A stretch of 64,000 nucleotides of DNA from positions 120,997,431-121,061,430 of the forward strand of contig CM051459.1 in NCBI GenBank assembly GCA_028095005.1. The letters are read 5' to 3'. Under the pieces are notes generated by a model. That model was not told the DNA's origin and did no database searches. It saw nothing but the letters and a program-made list of their open reading frames with translations. Source of the stretch: Rhynchospora pubera (taxonomy: Eukaryota; Streptophyta; Magnoliopsida; Poales; Cyperaceae). The position numbers and the translations under genes were made by a program. How positions within the stretch are numbered: position 1 is the first letter of the stretch; the number at the start of each line of letters is the position of its first letter. Shown here piece by piece: positions 36,501-47,473 of this stretch.

Positions 36501-36769
36501 TGGAATGGACCCTGCAGGCCTGCACAGCATTACTCCTATATATATTCTCAGACAGACAAGATATCTATATTTAAGAGGGCCAATTAATTGTTGCTATACT
36601 TCATATGGGTTTGTTGCAGAGCCTAACAATTACAGTTGTCAGCTACATGGGGAAATTAAAGGTGGTCATGGGTGCACAGCAAGGGTTCATAAATTCAGAG
36701 CTCCTAACCTCCTCTATGACAATATCATTTGAAAGAATCCTAGAAGCTACTAAGTTGAACAAAACTTAA
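33509..36769 (+). CDS. WSD1-like wax ester synthase / diacylglycerol acyltransferase
   Basis: Six exons join in frame: 33509-33706, 34405-34612, 34981-35333, 35588-35941, 36048-36185 and 36620-36769. All junctions are GT-AG, giving 466 aa against about 480 for Arabidopsis WSD1. The acyltransferase motif HHSLGDG (HHxxxDG) opens exon 3. Exon 1 carries the PINPRFSSIM motif, exon 2 DHINIPSF and KPLWEIHII, exon 4 the TINDVI segment, and exons 5-6 NLIGP and SLTITVVSY. The enzyme joins fatty acyl-CoA to fatty alcohols, and often diacylglycerol, at the ER membrane, feeding cuticular wax or storage lipid. All key residues visible to me are intact and no frame break is seen. Intron 2 contains a Harbinger-type MITE. 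Which WSD paralog it is cannot be decided here. Confidence 0.93.
34664..34831. mobile_element. Harbinger-type MITE inside intron 2 of the WSD1-like gene
   Basis: Ends GGGGCTGTTTGGAT and inverted GGGGCCGTTTGGAT, 168 bp, are flanked by CTA at 34661-34663 and 34832-34834. The interior is shared with the MITEs at 17436 and 29779. It leaves the splice sites untouched. Confidence 0.8.
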
Positions 36770-37516
36770 AATTCATAGTACAATTCCACAATAAGAGTAC
36801 AATATATCATCTAATTTTACTTCTTCCAAGGACAGTTTTAGGGAAGAAATTGATTATTTTCTCCCTTTACATACCATTATTGTGTTGTCTGTATTAAAAG
36901 AACTAGTTAATTTCAGAAAAGATACAGTTGTATCTATTGTTTCTGTTTAAAAGAAAGAAATATGTATTGTCAGCAGTACATTATTAATGATTTCATGTAC
37001 GGTTTGTCTTGCCATGTTTGGTGTTTTGTATCACAATAATATGCAACAAGAGATGTACTTTTGTTTCTTAAATGTTCATCTAACATTCACACCATTAAAT
37101 GGCATAGTACATGGTATGAATCCAAACTCTGAAGTGGGTATATCCTGCACTTGACTCCTCGGTCCACGCTAGGCAATAATTAAGCATATTCGAGTACTCT
37201 CTCAAAGTGGTTGACTGGTAGAGGTCCAATGCTTTGGTTGCTAGAAGTGAATACAAAGTGCGACTTATTTGGGTAGAGAGGTACGGAAAGGGGCTGAAAG
37301 TCTGAAACCTGAAAGGGTGTTGTATTGTATTGGTTGGTTTGGGGAAGGACTGGCTGAGAGATCGAGGAGATCGATCCTTGGGCTTGTGGTGGGTCTGGGT
37401 TCGTCGAGGAGCAAGATTACTGTAGTGTTGGTGGCAGTGCATGGCAGAGACGGACCAGACGGTGGCGGGTGGGGACAGGGGAATTGGGTATAGCGTTGAG
37501 GGCCGGGTTAGAGGGG
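36770..37516. other. 3' UTR and downstream flank of the WSD1-like gene
   Basis: No second gene recognised. From about 37200 to 37510 the GC content rises, and open frames exist on both strands without family features. Confidence 0.35.
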
Positions 37517-37690
37517 ACTAGTATCCTATGCCGCGCGGCACAGCCGCACTTTTCATACGAGCCGTCCGATCTGATCTGAACGGTTCAGTTTTTTCGAGCC
37601 TATCAATCCGGTTTTTTCTAGAAGCTGTTCAGATTAGATCAGACGGTGTGGATGAAAAGTGCTGCCAGCCGCGTGCGCCAGAGGATGTGA
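37517..37690. mobile_element. GC-rich foldback MITE, about 170 bp
   Basis: The left arm (tatcctatgccgcgcgg, then cgcacttttcat and ccgtccgatctgatctgaac) and the right arm are imperfect inverses over about 75 bp, with a short loop. The target duplication is not clear. Confidence 0.7.
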
Positions 37691-38203
37691 ATTCGGGTTA
37701 GAGGAAGGGTAAACTTGCAACTTACAAATCACAATGTTTTTCAAATGCCACCAGTCCGCCACCGACAAGGCTGATCGCATCATAACGATTATTTATGATT
37801 AATTTTTAAAAATAATATATTTTAAACACGTTACTAAAATTTAGTCCACAAAAAAAAAATTGTCGGGTGTTAGCAAGATGTGGATAGATTACAATGATAT
37901 TTAACTCATTTATTGCCTGAATGCTTTCATCTGCAAAATAATAATAACTAAATCACTTAACAACTACGAATAATGAAATTTTTATGTATATACCCTCAAC
38001 CGTACGAAGAGGTGTATATCAAATTTTAAAAAGTTTGGAAAAATAAGTAGCATATTTTTTTAATGATTAAAATATTTAACAAAGTTTTGTTTTGCTATAT
38101 ACATGTAAGCATTTCTGCAATACATAAAAAGATCTTCAGCACTCCATAGTAAAATTTTGGCTCCACTACAGGCTAATTAAGGGATAATTGCAGAATAATT
38201 TCC
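37691..38203. other. AT-rich spacer, no gene seen
   Basis: No feature found. Confidence 0.35.
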
Positions 38204-38208
38204 GGTTT

Positions 38209-38478
38209 GTTATTATAAAATAAAGGTGGAAGAAAGAAATAATGAACAATATATCAAGAGTAAGACAATATTCTCAATCACAAATTTCAGAATTTTATTC
38301 TCTCATTCCAACCATCCATACAAATGTACAATGTCTCTATTTATAGGCTACAAAATAATATCTCACATAATGATGATAAATAAGTAGTGGAGAACATGGA
38401 TATAAATGTATAGTGGAGATAAATGCTTAGTGGGAATATGAAGATGAACAATCCATATAATTATTTAATTTTATAACA
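38209..38478 (-). repeat. 3' LTR of the copia element (270 bp)
   Basis: TGTTAT..ATAACA ends, nearly identical to the copy at 43529-43796. Confidence 0.95.
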
Positions 38479-38487
38479 CTTCCCCTT
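38479..38487 (-). other. Polypurine tract of the copia element
   Basis: AAGGGGAAG on the minus strand directly abuts the 3' LTR. It primes plus-strand synthesis in LTR elements. Confidence 0.8.
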
Positions 38488-38666
38488 GGATGTTCATCTT
38501 TGATTATACACTATTAATATGATACTTCAGGATCAATATTAATAGGGTACTTCTGGACCAATTTATCTGCCTCATTAAAAACCTTACCAAGAAAAACCCA
38601 TTGGGATAAAAACTTGGATAAGGAAAAAAGAGTGCAGTATGTATAATACTTTCCCTCATTTTAATA

Positions 38667-41600
38667 TTATTTGACATCCTTTAGTCGATGTAGACCTATC
38701 TTCTTTCTGAGTTGTTCAAAAACACTCGTTGGTAAAGATTTTGTGAATAGGTCGGCCAAATTGTTGCATGATTGAATTTTCTGAACATCTATTATACCAT
38801 CCTTTTGTAGATCATGTGCCCAGAAGAACTTTGGTGCAATGTGCTTAGTTCTATCTCCTTTGATGTATCCTTCTCTTATTTGTGCTATACATGCTGCATT
38901 ATCTTCATATAATAGAGTAGGATTTTCTTTGATATTTTCAAGTCCATATTCTTCTTGAATATTTTGGATAATTGACCTTAATGAAACACATTCCCGACTT
39001 GCTTCATATAAAGCAATGATTTCAGCATGATTTGATGATGTGGCAGTTAGAGTTTGCTTTATAGACCGCCATGAAATTGCAGCTCCACAATAAGTAAATA
39101 CATATCCTGACTGAGATCGCGCCTTATGCGGGTCTGACAAATAACATGCATCTGCATAACCAACTAGATTGAATTTTGAATTCTTTTGATAGTATAGTCC
39201 CATATCACGAGTTCCGTAAAGATAACGAAAAACACCTTTAATTCCATTCCAATGTTTTCGGGTTGGTTTGGAACTATATCTTGACAATAAATTTACAGCA
39301 AATGCAATATCAGGTCTTGTATCATTTGCAAGATATAATAACGCGCCAATTGCGCTTAAGTATGGTACTTCAGGACCAAGTACTTTTTTATCATTTTCTT
39401 GGGGACGAAAAGGATCATTTTCTACATTTAATGATCGTAAAACCATTGGTGTTCTCAAAGGATGAGCTTTATCCATATTTAATCGTTTTAGTATTTTTTC
39501 TGTATAATTTGATTGATGGATAAATATTCCATTATTTAGGTGCTCGATCTGCAGGCCGAGACAAAATTTAGTTATTCCAAGATCTTTCATTTCAAACTCT
39601 CTTTTCAATAATTTTGCAGTATTTTCGATCTCTTCAGGAGATCCAATAATATTAAAATCATCAACATAAACTGCAACTATTGCAAAACCTAAATTTGATT
39701 TTTTAATAAAAACACATGGACTAACTACATTATTTTTATATCCTTCTTTTAAAAGATACTCACTAAGTCGATTGTACCACATTCGACCTGATTGTTTTAG
39801 TCCATATAAAGATCTTTTCAATTTTATGGAGTACATTTCTTTAGGTTTTGATCTATATGCTTCTGGCATTTTTAATCTTTCAGGGATTTTCATATATATG
39901 TCACTATCAAGTGAACCATATAAATATGCTGTGACAACATCCATAAGTTGCATTTTTAGATTTTCTGTGACTGTGAGACCTATTAAAAATCTGAGAGTTA
40001 TCGCATCCACTACAGGTGAATACGTTTCTTCATAATCTACTCCATATATTTGTGTAAATCCTTGTGCCACTAATCTTGCTTTGTATCTCACAATTTCATT
40101 TTTCTCATTTCTTTTGATGGCAAATACCCATTTGTAACCTACAGGGTTAACATTTTTGGGTGTTTGGACTACTGGTCCAAATACTTGTCGTTTGTCAAGT
40201 GAATTTAATTCATCTTGTATGGCATCTTTCCATTTAGGCCAATCATTTCTGTGCCTACATTATTCTATGGTTTTTGGTACATTATTCTCTTCGTTTATAA
40301 CATCACTAGCTATAGCGAATGCAAATATTTCATCTACATGAGTTTCATTTCTATTTAATATTGTACCAGTTTTTACATAATTTATAGAAATCTCATAATC
40401 ATTTGGTACTTCAGTTTCTTCTGGAACTTCATCAACTTCTTCTGGAGTTTTAGTTTCTTCTGGAACTTTATTAATTTTTTCTAGAGATTTAAGTTCTTCT
40501 GGAATTTTATTAATCTCTTCTGGAGATTTAGTTTCTTCTGGAACCTTATAAACCTCTTCTGGGGTTTTACCAACTGCTTTATTCTGCTCTTTTCTTTTAC
40601 GTGGATTTACATCCTTAGAACCAATTGGTCTTCCACGTTTCCTACGCTCATGAGATTCATTTGATATTTTTGTAATATCTATTCGAACAGGTGCATTTAT
40701 AGCTGGAACATGTGATTTAGTGACTCTATTTATATCTGTGAATGCGTCAGGCAATTCATTTGCAATTCTTTACAAATTTATAATCTTTTGAACTTCATGT
40801 TCACATTGACCACTTCGGGGGTCAAGATAAGATAATGATGAATTCCATGTCACTTGTTTATCCAGCTTTTGTTTTCCTTCCCCTAAATTTGGGAATATTG
40901 ATTCATCAAAGTGACAATCAGCAAATCTTGCTGTAAAAACATCTCCCGTTATTGGTTCTAAATATTTAACAATAGAAGGAGAGTTAAAACCAATATAAAT
41001 ACTCAATCTTCTTTGAGGTCCCATTTTTGTGCGTTGTGGAGGAGAAATTGGAACATATATTGCACAACCAAAAACTTTTAAATGTGACAAATTTGGTTCT
41101 CTTCCGGAGACCAATTGTAACGGGGAATACTTATGATCAGCAGTTGGCCTTAATCTAATTAGTGCAGCAGCATGTAATATGGCATGTCCCCATGCAGAAG
41201 ATGGTATACTAGATTTCATAAGTAATGGTCTAGCTATTAACTGTAGCCTTTTAATAAACGATTCTGCTAGACCGTTTTGTGTATGAACATGTGCCACTGA
41301 ATGTTCTACAGTAATCCCAACAGACATGCAATAATCATTAAAAACTTGGGATGTAAATTCTCTTGCATTATCAAGTCAGATTCTTTTAATTTGATAATCC
41401 GAAAAGTTGGCTCTCAATTGGATAATTTGTGCTAATAATCTAGCAAATGCAACATTTCTTGTTGCCAATAAACACACATGTAACCAACGAGTTGATGCAT
41501 CAATTAAAACCATAAAATATTTAAATAGTCCACATGGCGGTGTTATAGGTCCGCATATATCTCCTTGAATTCGTTCTAAAAATGATGGAGCTTCAGGTCC

Positions 41601-42224
41601 AACTTTATTTGGAGATGGCCTTGTAATTAGTTTTCCAAGAGAGCATGCTTGGCATATCAATTCCTTTGATAACAGGATCTTCAGGTCTTTTAGGGGATGC
41701 CCATTTGCACTTTCTATTATTCTCCTCATCATTATATTTCCTGGATGACCCAATCTATCATGCCATAATGTAAATAATTTTGGATCAACTAACTTCCGGT
41801 TAGTGACCATATTTGATTCTATTGCACTTATATAAGTACCATATAATCCATTAGACAATGCTTGTAATTTTTCCATAATCCTTTTCTGGCCATTTATAAT
41901 AGATACGATATGAAGATATTCGCAATTTTTTTCATTCATAGTTCCAATATGATAACCATTCTTTCGGATATCTTTAAAACTTAGTAGATTTCTTCTGGAT
42001 CTACTCGAAAATAATGCATCATCTATTATTAGTTTTGTTCCTTCAGGTAACAAAATACAAGCTCTTCCGGAGCCTTCAACAATATTGCTTGAGCCAGATA
42101 TAGTTTGAATATTAGTCATACCGGAATGCAATTGCAAAAAGTATTTCTTACTTTTCAATATTGTATTTGTAGTTCCGCTATCAACCAAACATGGATCATC
42201 TTTAATTAATATCGCGTCAGTCAT
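38667..42224 (-). pseudogene. copia pol (protease-integrase-RT-RNase H) with three nonsense codons
   Basis: One continuous minus-strand frame, broken only by in-frame stops: TGA at 41376-41378, TAA at 40770-40772 and TAA at 40260-40262. There are no frameshifts. Order seen: protease (CLVDSGTT) near the start; the integrase zinc finger (WHDRLGHP..CQAC) and catalytic core (GDICGPI, LDNAREF, NGLAES), with the first stop just before the second catalytic Asp; a Glu/Pro-rich linker with repeated KxPEE units; RT with YVDDFNIIG; and RNase H with GYADACYLSD and the usual C-terminal TKSLP. The C-terminal 474 codons (RT-RNase H) are fully open. gag lies nowhere upstream, so this copy cannot move by itself. 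Confidence 0.93.
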
Positions 42225-42339
42225 TTTCCCTTGAAATAAAAAGAAAAGTAAAAATAAATTTACTTTTATTTATTAACATATTCATAATATAAAAATTAAA
42301 CATAAATTAAAAATTCCTACAATGAAACTTGAAAAATAT

Positions 42340-43330
42340 TATTTAGATGTACTGCTGGTACGCTATAAATATTTTGTTATACTACATATGTCATAAACAT
42401 CTTCAAGATATTTTTCTTTGAACGTACTGCTGGTACATTTTTCTTTTGTTATCAATATCTTGTTATAATGAGTTTTTGATTTTGATAGCCATATTTTTTC
42501 TTGAAAGACTCTTCAAGAGTACTAACATGATTTCATCATAACTTCATGTTATTACTTTAATAACTTCCGGTTATTAGTATCATAACTTCAGGTTATGATA
42601 AATGAAATAGAGATAAGTAAATGAATAAATAAAATGAACAAATAAAGAGAAAGAAAAAATAATAATAATTTAGCATTATAACTTCAAGTTATATTTTATT
42701 TAATAACTTCTGGTTATTAAATCGTTTTGACTATGCAATTTAAATAAATTAATTGAAATAACTTTAGGTTATTTTTCATTCAATGACCAATAATAAGTGC
42801 TAATATATTTTAAATTGGGAATAACTTCATGTTATTTTTTTCATCCAATATCCTATAATAACTTCTGGTTATTTAAGGAATAGAACTTCTGGTTCTTTGA
42901 TAAAAATTTCAACTTTGAATAATAACTTCGAGTTATTAATTTAATAATATTCAGTGGCATTCTATAACTTCTGGTTATATTAAATTTCAAATAGAACTTC
43001 ATGTTCTAAGCAAAATAAATTGAAAAATTAAGAACTTCAAGTTCTAAACAAATTACTACAAGTATCAAGAACTTCGTTCTAAATAATTTTAAATGAAATA
43101 TAAACTTCAGGTTTTAAACAAAAATAAAATCAAGTATTAAGAACTTCGGGTTCTAAACAAATTATTTATATGATTAAGAACTTCAGGTTCTAAATAACTT
43201 TAAATCGAAATATGAACTTCAGATTCTTCATACAATAAGAACTTCGGGTTCTTGATAAACTTCAAGTTTGAATAATATCTTCAAGTTAGTATTTTATCAT
43301 CATTCACTTCAGGGAATGATTCTCATAAAT
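42340..43330 (-). repeat. Array of about 20-25 short palindromes in the copia 5' leader
   Basis: Plus-strand words such as ataacttcaggttat, agaacttcgggttct and aaacttcaggttt recur every 20-60 bp. Read in the element's sense, each is a 4-7-bp stem around a loop NNGAA. The stem bases change between copies, but both arms change together. Early copies use gtactgctggtac and atcttcaagat cores. The array fills the place expected for gag. Confidence 0.85.
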
Positions 43331-43512
43331 TTTAAACAAAAAATATAGCAATAAAAAATTCGAATAAAATTGAAATTAATAAATTATATGATATCAATCA
43401 TACTTTTACTTACCTTCAAATTTCTTTGAGCAATTTATTCTTACTTACCTAGAAATTTTGCAACTTCTTCGTAGCAATTTGTGCAAACAACTTTGTAATT
43501 CCTTTCGAGCAA

Positions 43513-43527
43513 ATTCGTGCTGATAAC
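43513..43527 (-). other. Candidate primer-binding site of the copia element
   Basis: On the minus strand, GTTATCAGCACGAAT begins one base after the 5' LTR. It resembles the TATCAG core complementary to initiator Met-tRNA but is not the canonical form. Confidence 0.5.
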
Positions 43528-43528
43528 G

Positions 43529-43796
43529 TGTTATAAAATAAAGGTGGAAGAAAGAAATAATGAACAATATATCAAGAGTAAGACAATATTCTCAATTACA
43601 AATTTCAGAATTTTATTCTCTCATTCCAACCATCCATACAAATGTACAATGCCTCTATTTATAGGCTACAAAATAATATCTCACATAATGATGATAAATA
43701 AGTAGTGGAGATCATGGATATAAATGTGTAGTGGAGATAAATGCTTAGTGGGAATATGAAGATGAACAATCCACATAATTATTTAATTTCATAACA
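43529..43796 (-). repeat. 5' LTR of the copia element (268 bp)
   Basis: Matches the left LTR with six substitutions. The opposite strand contains tctatttataggc, a TATA-like site for element transcription. Confidence 0.95.
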
Positions 43797-43801
43797 CGGT
43801 T

Positions 43802-44410
43802 CACTTATTTTCTGATTAGGTATGAAAGAATCCGTCGGTGTCAGTTAATAAGTTATGCATTTAATTCGCTTGACAACTGCTATTAAGTTATGCATTTATT
43901 GTGGTGTTTTAGATATGGTTCCCCATGGCGATTTGACCTAAGGTGTCATTGTGTCAAGGTTGTATTAGGGAATCATGTTTTCGGTCTTTGAGCACCACCA
44001 ACCACACAACTACAAATTATGTGGGATGTATATGATATTATCTGGATAAACATGTAGGTATCAATTGCTGGAGCGCTTATCTTGAACAGTTGTTTAGCTT
44101 GCAAAGCTAGTATTGAATTGAATAGCTTGATCAGTCTAAAATGACACAATTTTTCGACCATCAGATCGGGTATCGAATTGATAAAGCTACCAGTTTGTGT
44201 GTTTAATACGATGAACCGGTGGCAAATTGGAAAGATTAAATATATTTAATACTCTATCAAAACAGAAAAGTTTTGCTAGTCCAGTATTTAAGTTTGATGT
44301 TCTTCTATAGCGAGTTATTGTAAATATGTTGAGTTTGATGTTCACTGATGTGTAGATAAGAACAATATCATGAACATACTTGCTCGAATTATATAATAAG
44401 TCATAACCAC
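43802..44410. other. Spacer, no gene seen
   Basis: No family feature on either strand. Confidence 0.35.
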
Positions 44411-44750
44411 CATTTCACCATAAATTGATTATTGTCATTTGCAGTTTTATCATCGTTTGTCATTGCTTGAACAAAATAAACACATAAAACAAACAAGATG
44501 AACATATAAATGATCAAAGTGAATACATACAAAATTACAAATACATAAGTTCAATAAAACTAAGTTGAATATGCATATAAAAATCTGAACAAGGAATGAC
44601 AAAAATTATTTTTATTTATATGTGTTTACTTTGATCATTTATATGTTCACTTTGTTCCAATGATAACAAGCGTTTTAAACAATGACAAGCGATGATAAAA
44701 CAATGGCAAGCGATGACGAAACGCAAACAACAGTTATCATTTCTCCGTTC
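44411..44750. mobile_element. MITE family member A (aagtgaacacat family)
   Basis: Imperfect inverted halves with ttgattattgtcatttgcag on the left and its inverse-like text on the right. The interior contains the gatcaaagtgaa and catataaatgatc words shared with members at 44784 and 48370. The right end is expanded by short tandem aacaatg.caagcgatga units. Confidence 0.7.
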
Positions 44751-44783
44751 CATCAACCCTTTAAAAGCTTAAAATAAAATGGA

Positions 44784-46146
44784 AATTGATTACTGTCATT
44801 TGCAGTTTTGTCATTCCTATCATCGCTAAACAGAAAGTGAACACTTAAAGGGACAAAGTGAACATATATAGTGATCAAAGTGAACACATACAAACAGATA
44901 AGTTCAATAAAAATAAATTGAATGTGCATATAAAACTCTAAACAAGATATGACAATACTTATTTATTTGTAAGTGTTCACTTTGATAGTCTATATGTTTA
45001 TCTTGTTTGTTTTATCTGTTCACTTTGGGCATGTTTGGAACGTCCGGAATAAGGCTTGTTTTAGAATTGCTTATTTTAAAATGTGCCAAACACATTTTGG
45101 AATAAGCTGAATAAGCTATTCAGCACCCTTGTTCTAGTTCCAACAAAAAATCGGAACTAGATTGGAATAGGGCCAAGGATGGGTAAAAAAATATAAAATA
45201 TTTCTTCGCTGACGAGTAAAGAGAAATCATTTTCCTTTTCGTTGCCACACCCCTTCTTCTCCTCTCAAACATTCTCCGTCACTTCTCTCACTTTCCTCCT
45301 CTTCCTCTTCTCCGACTAGTAGTGATCAGTTGCTGTCGTGCTTCTCAAAGGCCCCCGGCCAATTCATCCTCTTCCACCACTCCTCCGCCCCCCTCCTCCG
45401 CCTCACTCTCGCCGCCTCCTTCCCGTCCATGGCTCCATCCGCTTCCGCCTCTACCTCCTCCGCCCCTGCCTCTACCTCCTTCGCCCCCACCTCAACCTCA
45501 TCTCCTCCTCTGTCCACCCCGCCCTCGACTCCCCGCTCAACTACGTACGCAACCACCTCGCCGACCTCCTACCCCATGTGTTCCCCATGTCTCAACCTTG
45601 AAATATCAGTTGATGTGTTGTTGTTTTAAACTGTTAACAACTTTAGTTAGGCTAATTGAATAGTTATATGTGTTGAATGTATTGAAAAAATTGAGATTTT
45701 GGGGATGGTGGTCTGCCGAGGGGTTATTGAGAAAACTTGATGGATTTTTGGGGCTTTTCTCACGGTTGGGCACAGAGGGGAGATGTGTGAGGCCTTGTGA
45801 TGAGGCTTGAAGCCCGGTACCAGCCTTGGTACGCTGGATTTCCCTCTGGTATCATTCTGGTACGGTGCTGTTGAGGTTCAGGATTGTATTAGAAGAAAAG
45901 TTGAACCAGAGACTTGGTTGTAAATTTAATTATTTTATTTTTTCTCCCTTATTCTTATTCTTATTCAACCATCCAAACAACATCGAGAATTACATGAACA
46001 AGCAATTCTTCATCGTTTCTTATTCATCATCCTTATTCTTGAACAAGCTATTCTATTCTTATTCACCACACTTCCAAACACACCCTTTGTATTTAGCGAT
46101 AATAGGGATGACAAAATTAGATATGGCACTTATAATTTCTGAGAAA
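44784..46146. mobile_element. MITE family member B, split by a nested insertion
   Basis: The left part, 44784-45026, and the right part, 46089-46146, align with the two ends of member C (48370-48667). The text tgttcacttt..tatttagcgat is continuous in C and is interrupted here by 1,059 bp plus a 3-bp duplication. Confidence 0.8.
45027..46085. mobile_element. Harbinger-like element with GC-rich captured-looking insert
   Basis: Inverted ends GGGCATGTTTGGA and GGGTGTGTTTGGA are flanked by TTT (45024-45026 and 46086-46088). The empty site in MITE member C, with one TTT at 48613-48615, confirms both borders. Inside, 45240-45600 is strikingly CT/GC-rich with several overlapping Pro/Ser-rich open frames and looks like captured gene sequence, but I cannot name the donor. 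Confidence 0.8.
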
Positions 46147-46666
46147 TAGCAAGAGTGTCCACTGCCTTGCAGGATGCACCTATTAGTGGGCCTTAGTTAC
46201 AGACAGCAGAGAAGGCCCGAAAAAATTATTATTGACGTTACTGTTCACATTAATTGTTTTAATAACTCTTAAAAACTAAAATTTTTAATAATAGCGTTGT
46301 AGCATCGTCAATCGGAATGACGAAAAAAAAAACTGCTTGGATCGGCAATCAGAATGATAATCCAAACTTGGATCGGCATTCCAATTTGGGTCAAAAGGTG
46401 ACCACTACCACTACCACTTGTCTGCCAATCCACAAATGTACATTTGAGTGATTTTAATTAAAGACTTCTATTGTTTAATAAGTTGGTCTTTTGATTATGA
46501 ATTATAAATAATTTGTGCATTTTTTTATTGAGGTTGATTTTATATATGCGAGTACCAATTTTTATAATAAGAAGCATTTATAGATATCGATCATTGTCTG
46601 ATCATCATGTTCTAACCATTTATACTTATAGAGATGGCTAGTTTATAGTTTTAAACTCAAACATGC

Positions 46667-47055
46667 GACATGCAATCTGAGTCCTTCAATTTTCAGTGAT
46701 CGATCAATCTAAATATACGGTAGAAGTTTACCGTTCTTAATTAGAAGCCGTGACCGCGTTGACTTTTAATTAACAAATCTATAGAAAAAAAATTATCCTC
46801 TCAAACGACATGCGATCTGAGCCTTCCAATTTTCGTTAACCGATCAATCTGAATATATGCTTGAAGTTTACTCTTTTTAATTAGAAACCGTGACCCCGTT
46901 GACTTTTAATTAACAAATCTATAGAAAAAAAATTTATCCTCTCATACGACATGCGATCTGAGTCTTCCAATTTTCGTTGACTGATCAATCTGAATATCTG
47001 AAAGTTTACTCTTCTTAATTAGAAGCCGTGACCACATTAACTTTTAATTAAAAAT
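46667..47055. repeat. 140-bp tandem repeat, about 2.8 copies
   Basis: Units start at 46667, 46807 and 46948 with gacatgcgatctgag. They include gaccgcgttgacttttaatt. The array lies inside the Mutator-like element. Confidence 0.9.
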
Positions 47056-47087
47056 AATTTTTTTGGTTAAATATATATTAAAATAGT

Positions 47088-47473
47088 GGGAGTGGCTAGT
47101 GTCAAACATATAGGACACATACTCTTGTCCAACGCGATAAAATTTTAATTTTTAAGATTGGAATGGCTGATCCAAACCGCTCAAATTGTTCTATGTTATA
47201 AAATCTTCATGGAGACCAAATTTTATATTTTTTCAATTTTTTTTACTATTTATTTGGAATTTTTCAATATGCTCAATCTAAAAAGTTCTGAACCCTTAAA
47301 TTTTGAAAATTCGAAAAAAATGGTTAGAAAATATGAAAAAATATAAAATTTTATTATCAAGGATATTTTAACATAGAGATCATATTAAACGGTTTGGATC
47401 GACCGTTTGAAATTTTAATGTGCGACGTTTGGATCGTGTTTGACGTCCTATATGTTTGATTCTAGCATTACTC
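47088..47473. mobile_element. MULE-type MITE nested in the Mutator-like element
   Basis: Ends GGGAGTGGCTAG and inverted GAGTAATGCTAG precede a shared tcaaacatataggac. It is 386 bp, with a perfect 9-bp duplication TAAAATAGT at 47079-47087 and 47474-47482. The interior resembles the foldback units at 59494-60340. Confidence 0.88.

Larger units (their letters stand above)
38209..43796 (-). mobile_element. Full-length but defective Ty1/copia retrotransposon
   Basis: It is bounded by LTRs at 38209-38478 and 43529-43796 and by the 5-bp duplication CGGTT (38204-38208 and 43797-43801). It is transcribed on the minus strand, so the right LTR is the 5' one. Gene order protease-integrase-RT-RNase H is that of copia. 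gag is absent: about 1.3 kb between the 5' LTR and protease holds only AT-rich palindromic repeats. The LTRs differ by six substitutions and a 2-nt indel by my count (about 2%), so insertion is moderately recent. Confidence 0.96.

Noticed and set aside
45322..45663. Overlapping Pro/Ser-rich open frames as genes
   Set aside because: Low-complexity, three frames open at once because of CT-rich composition, inside a transposon; no family motif.
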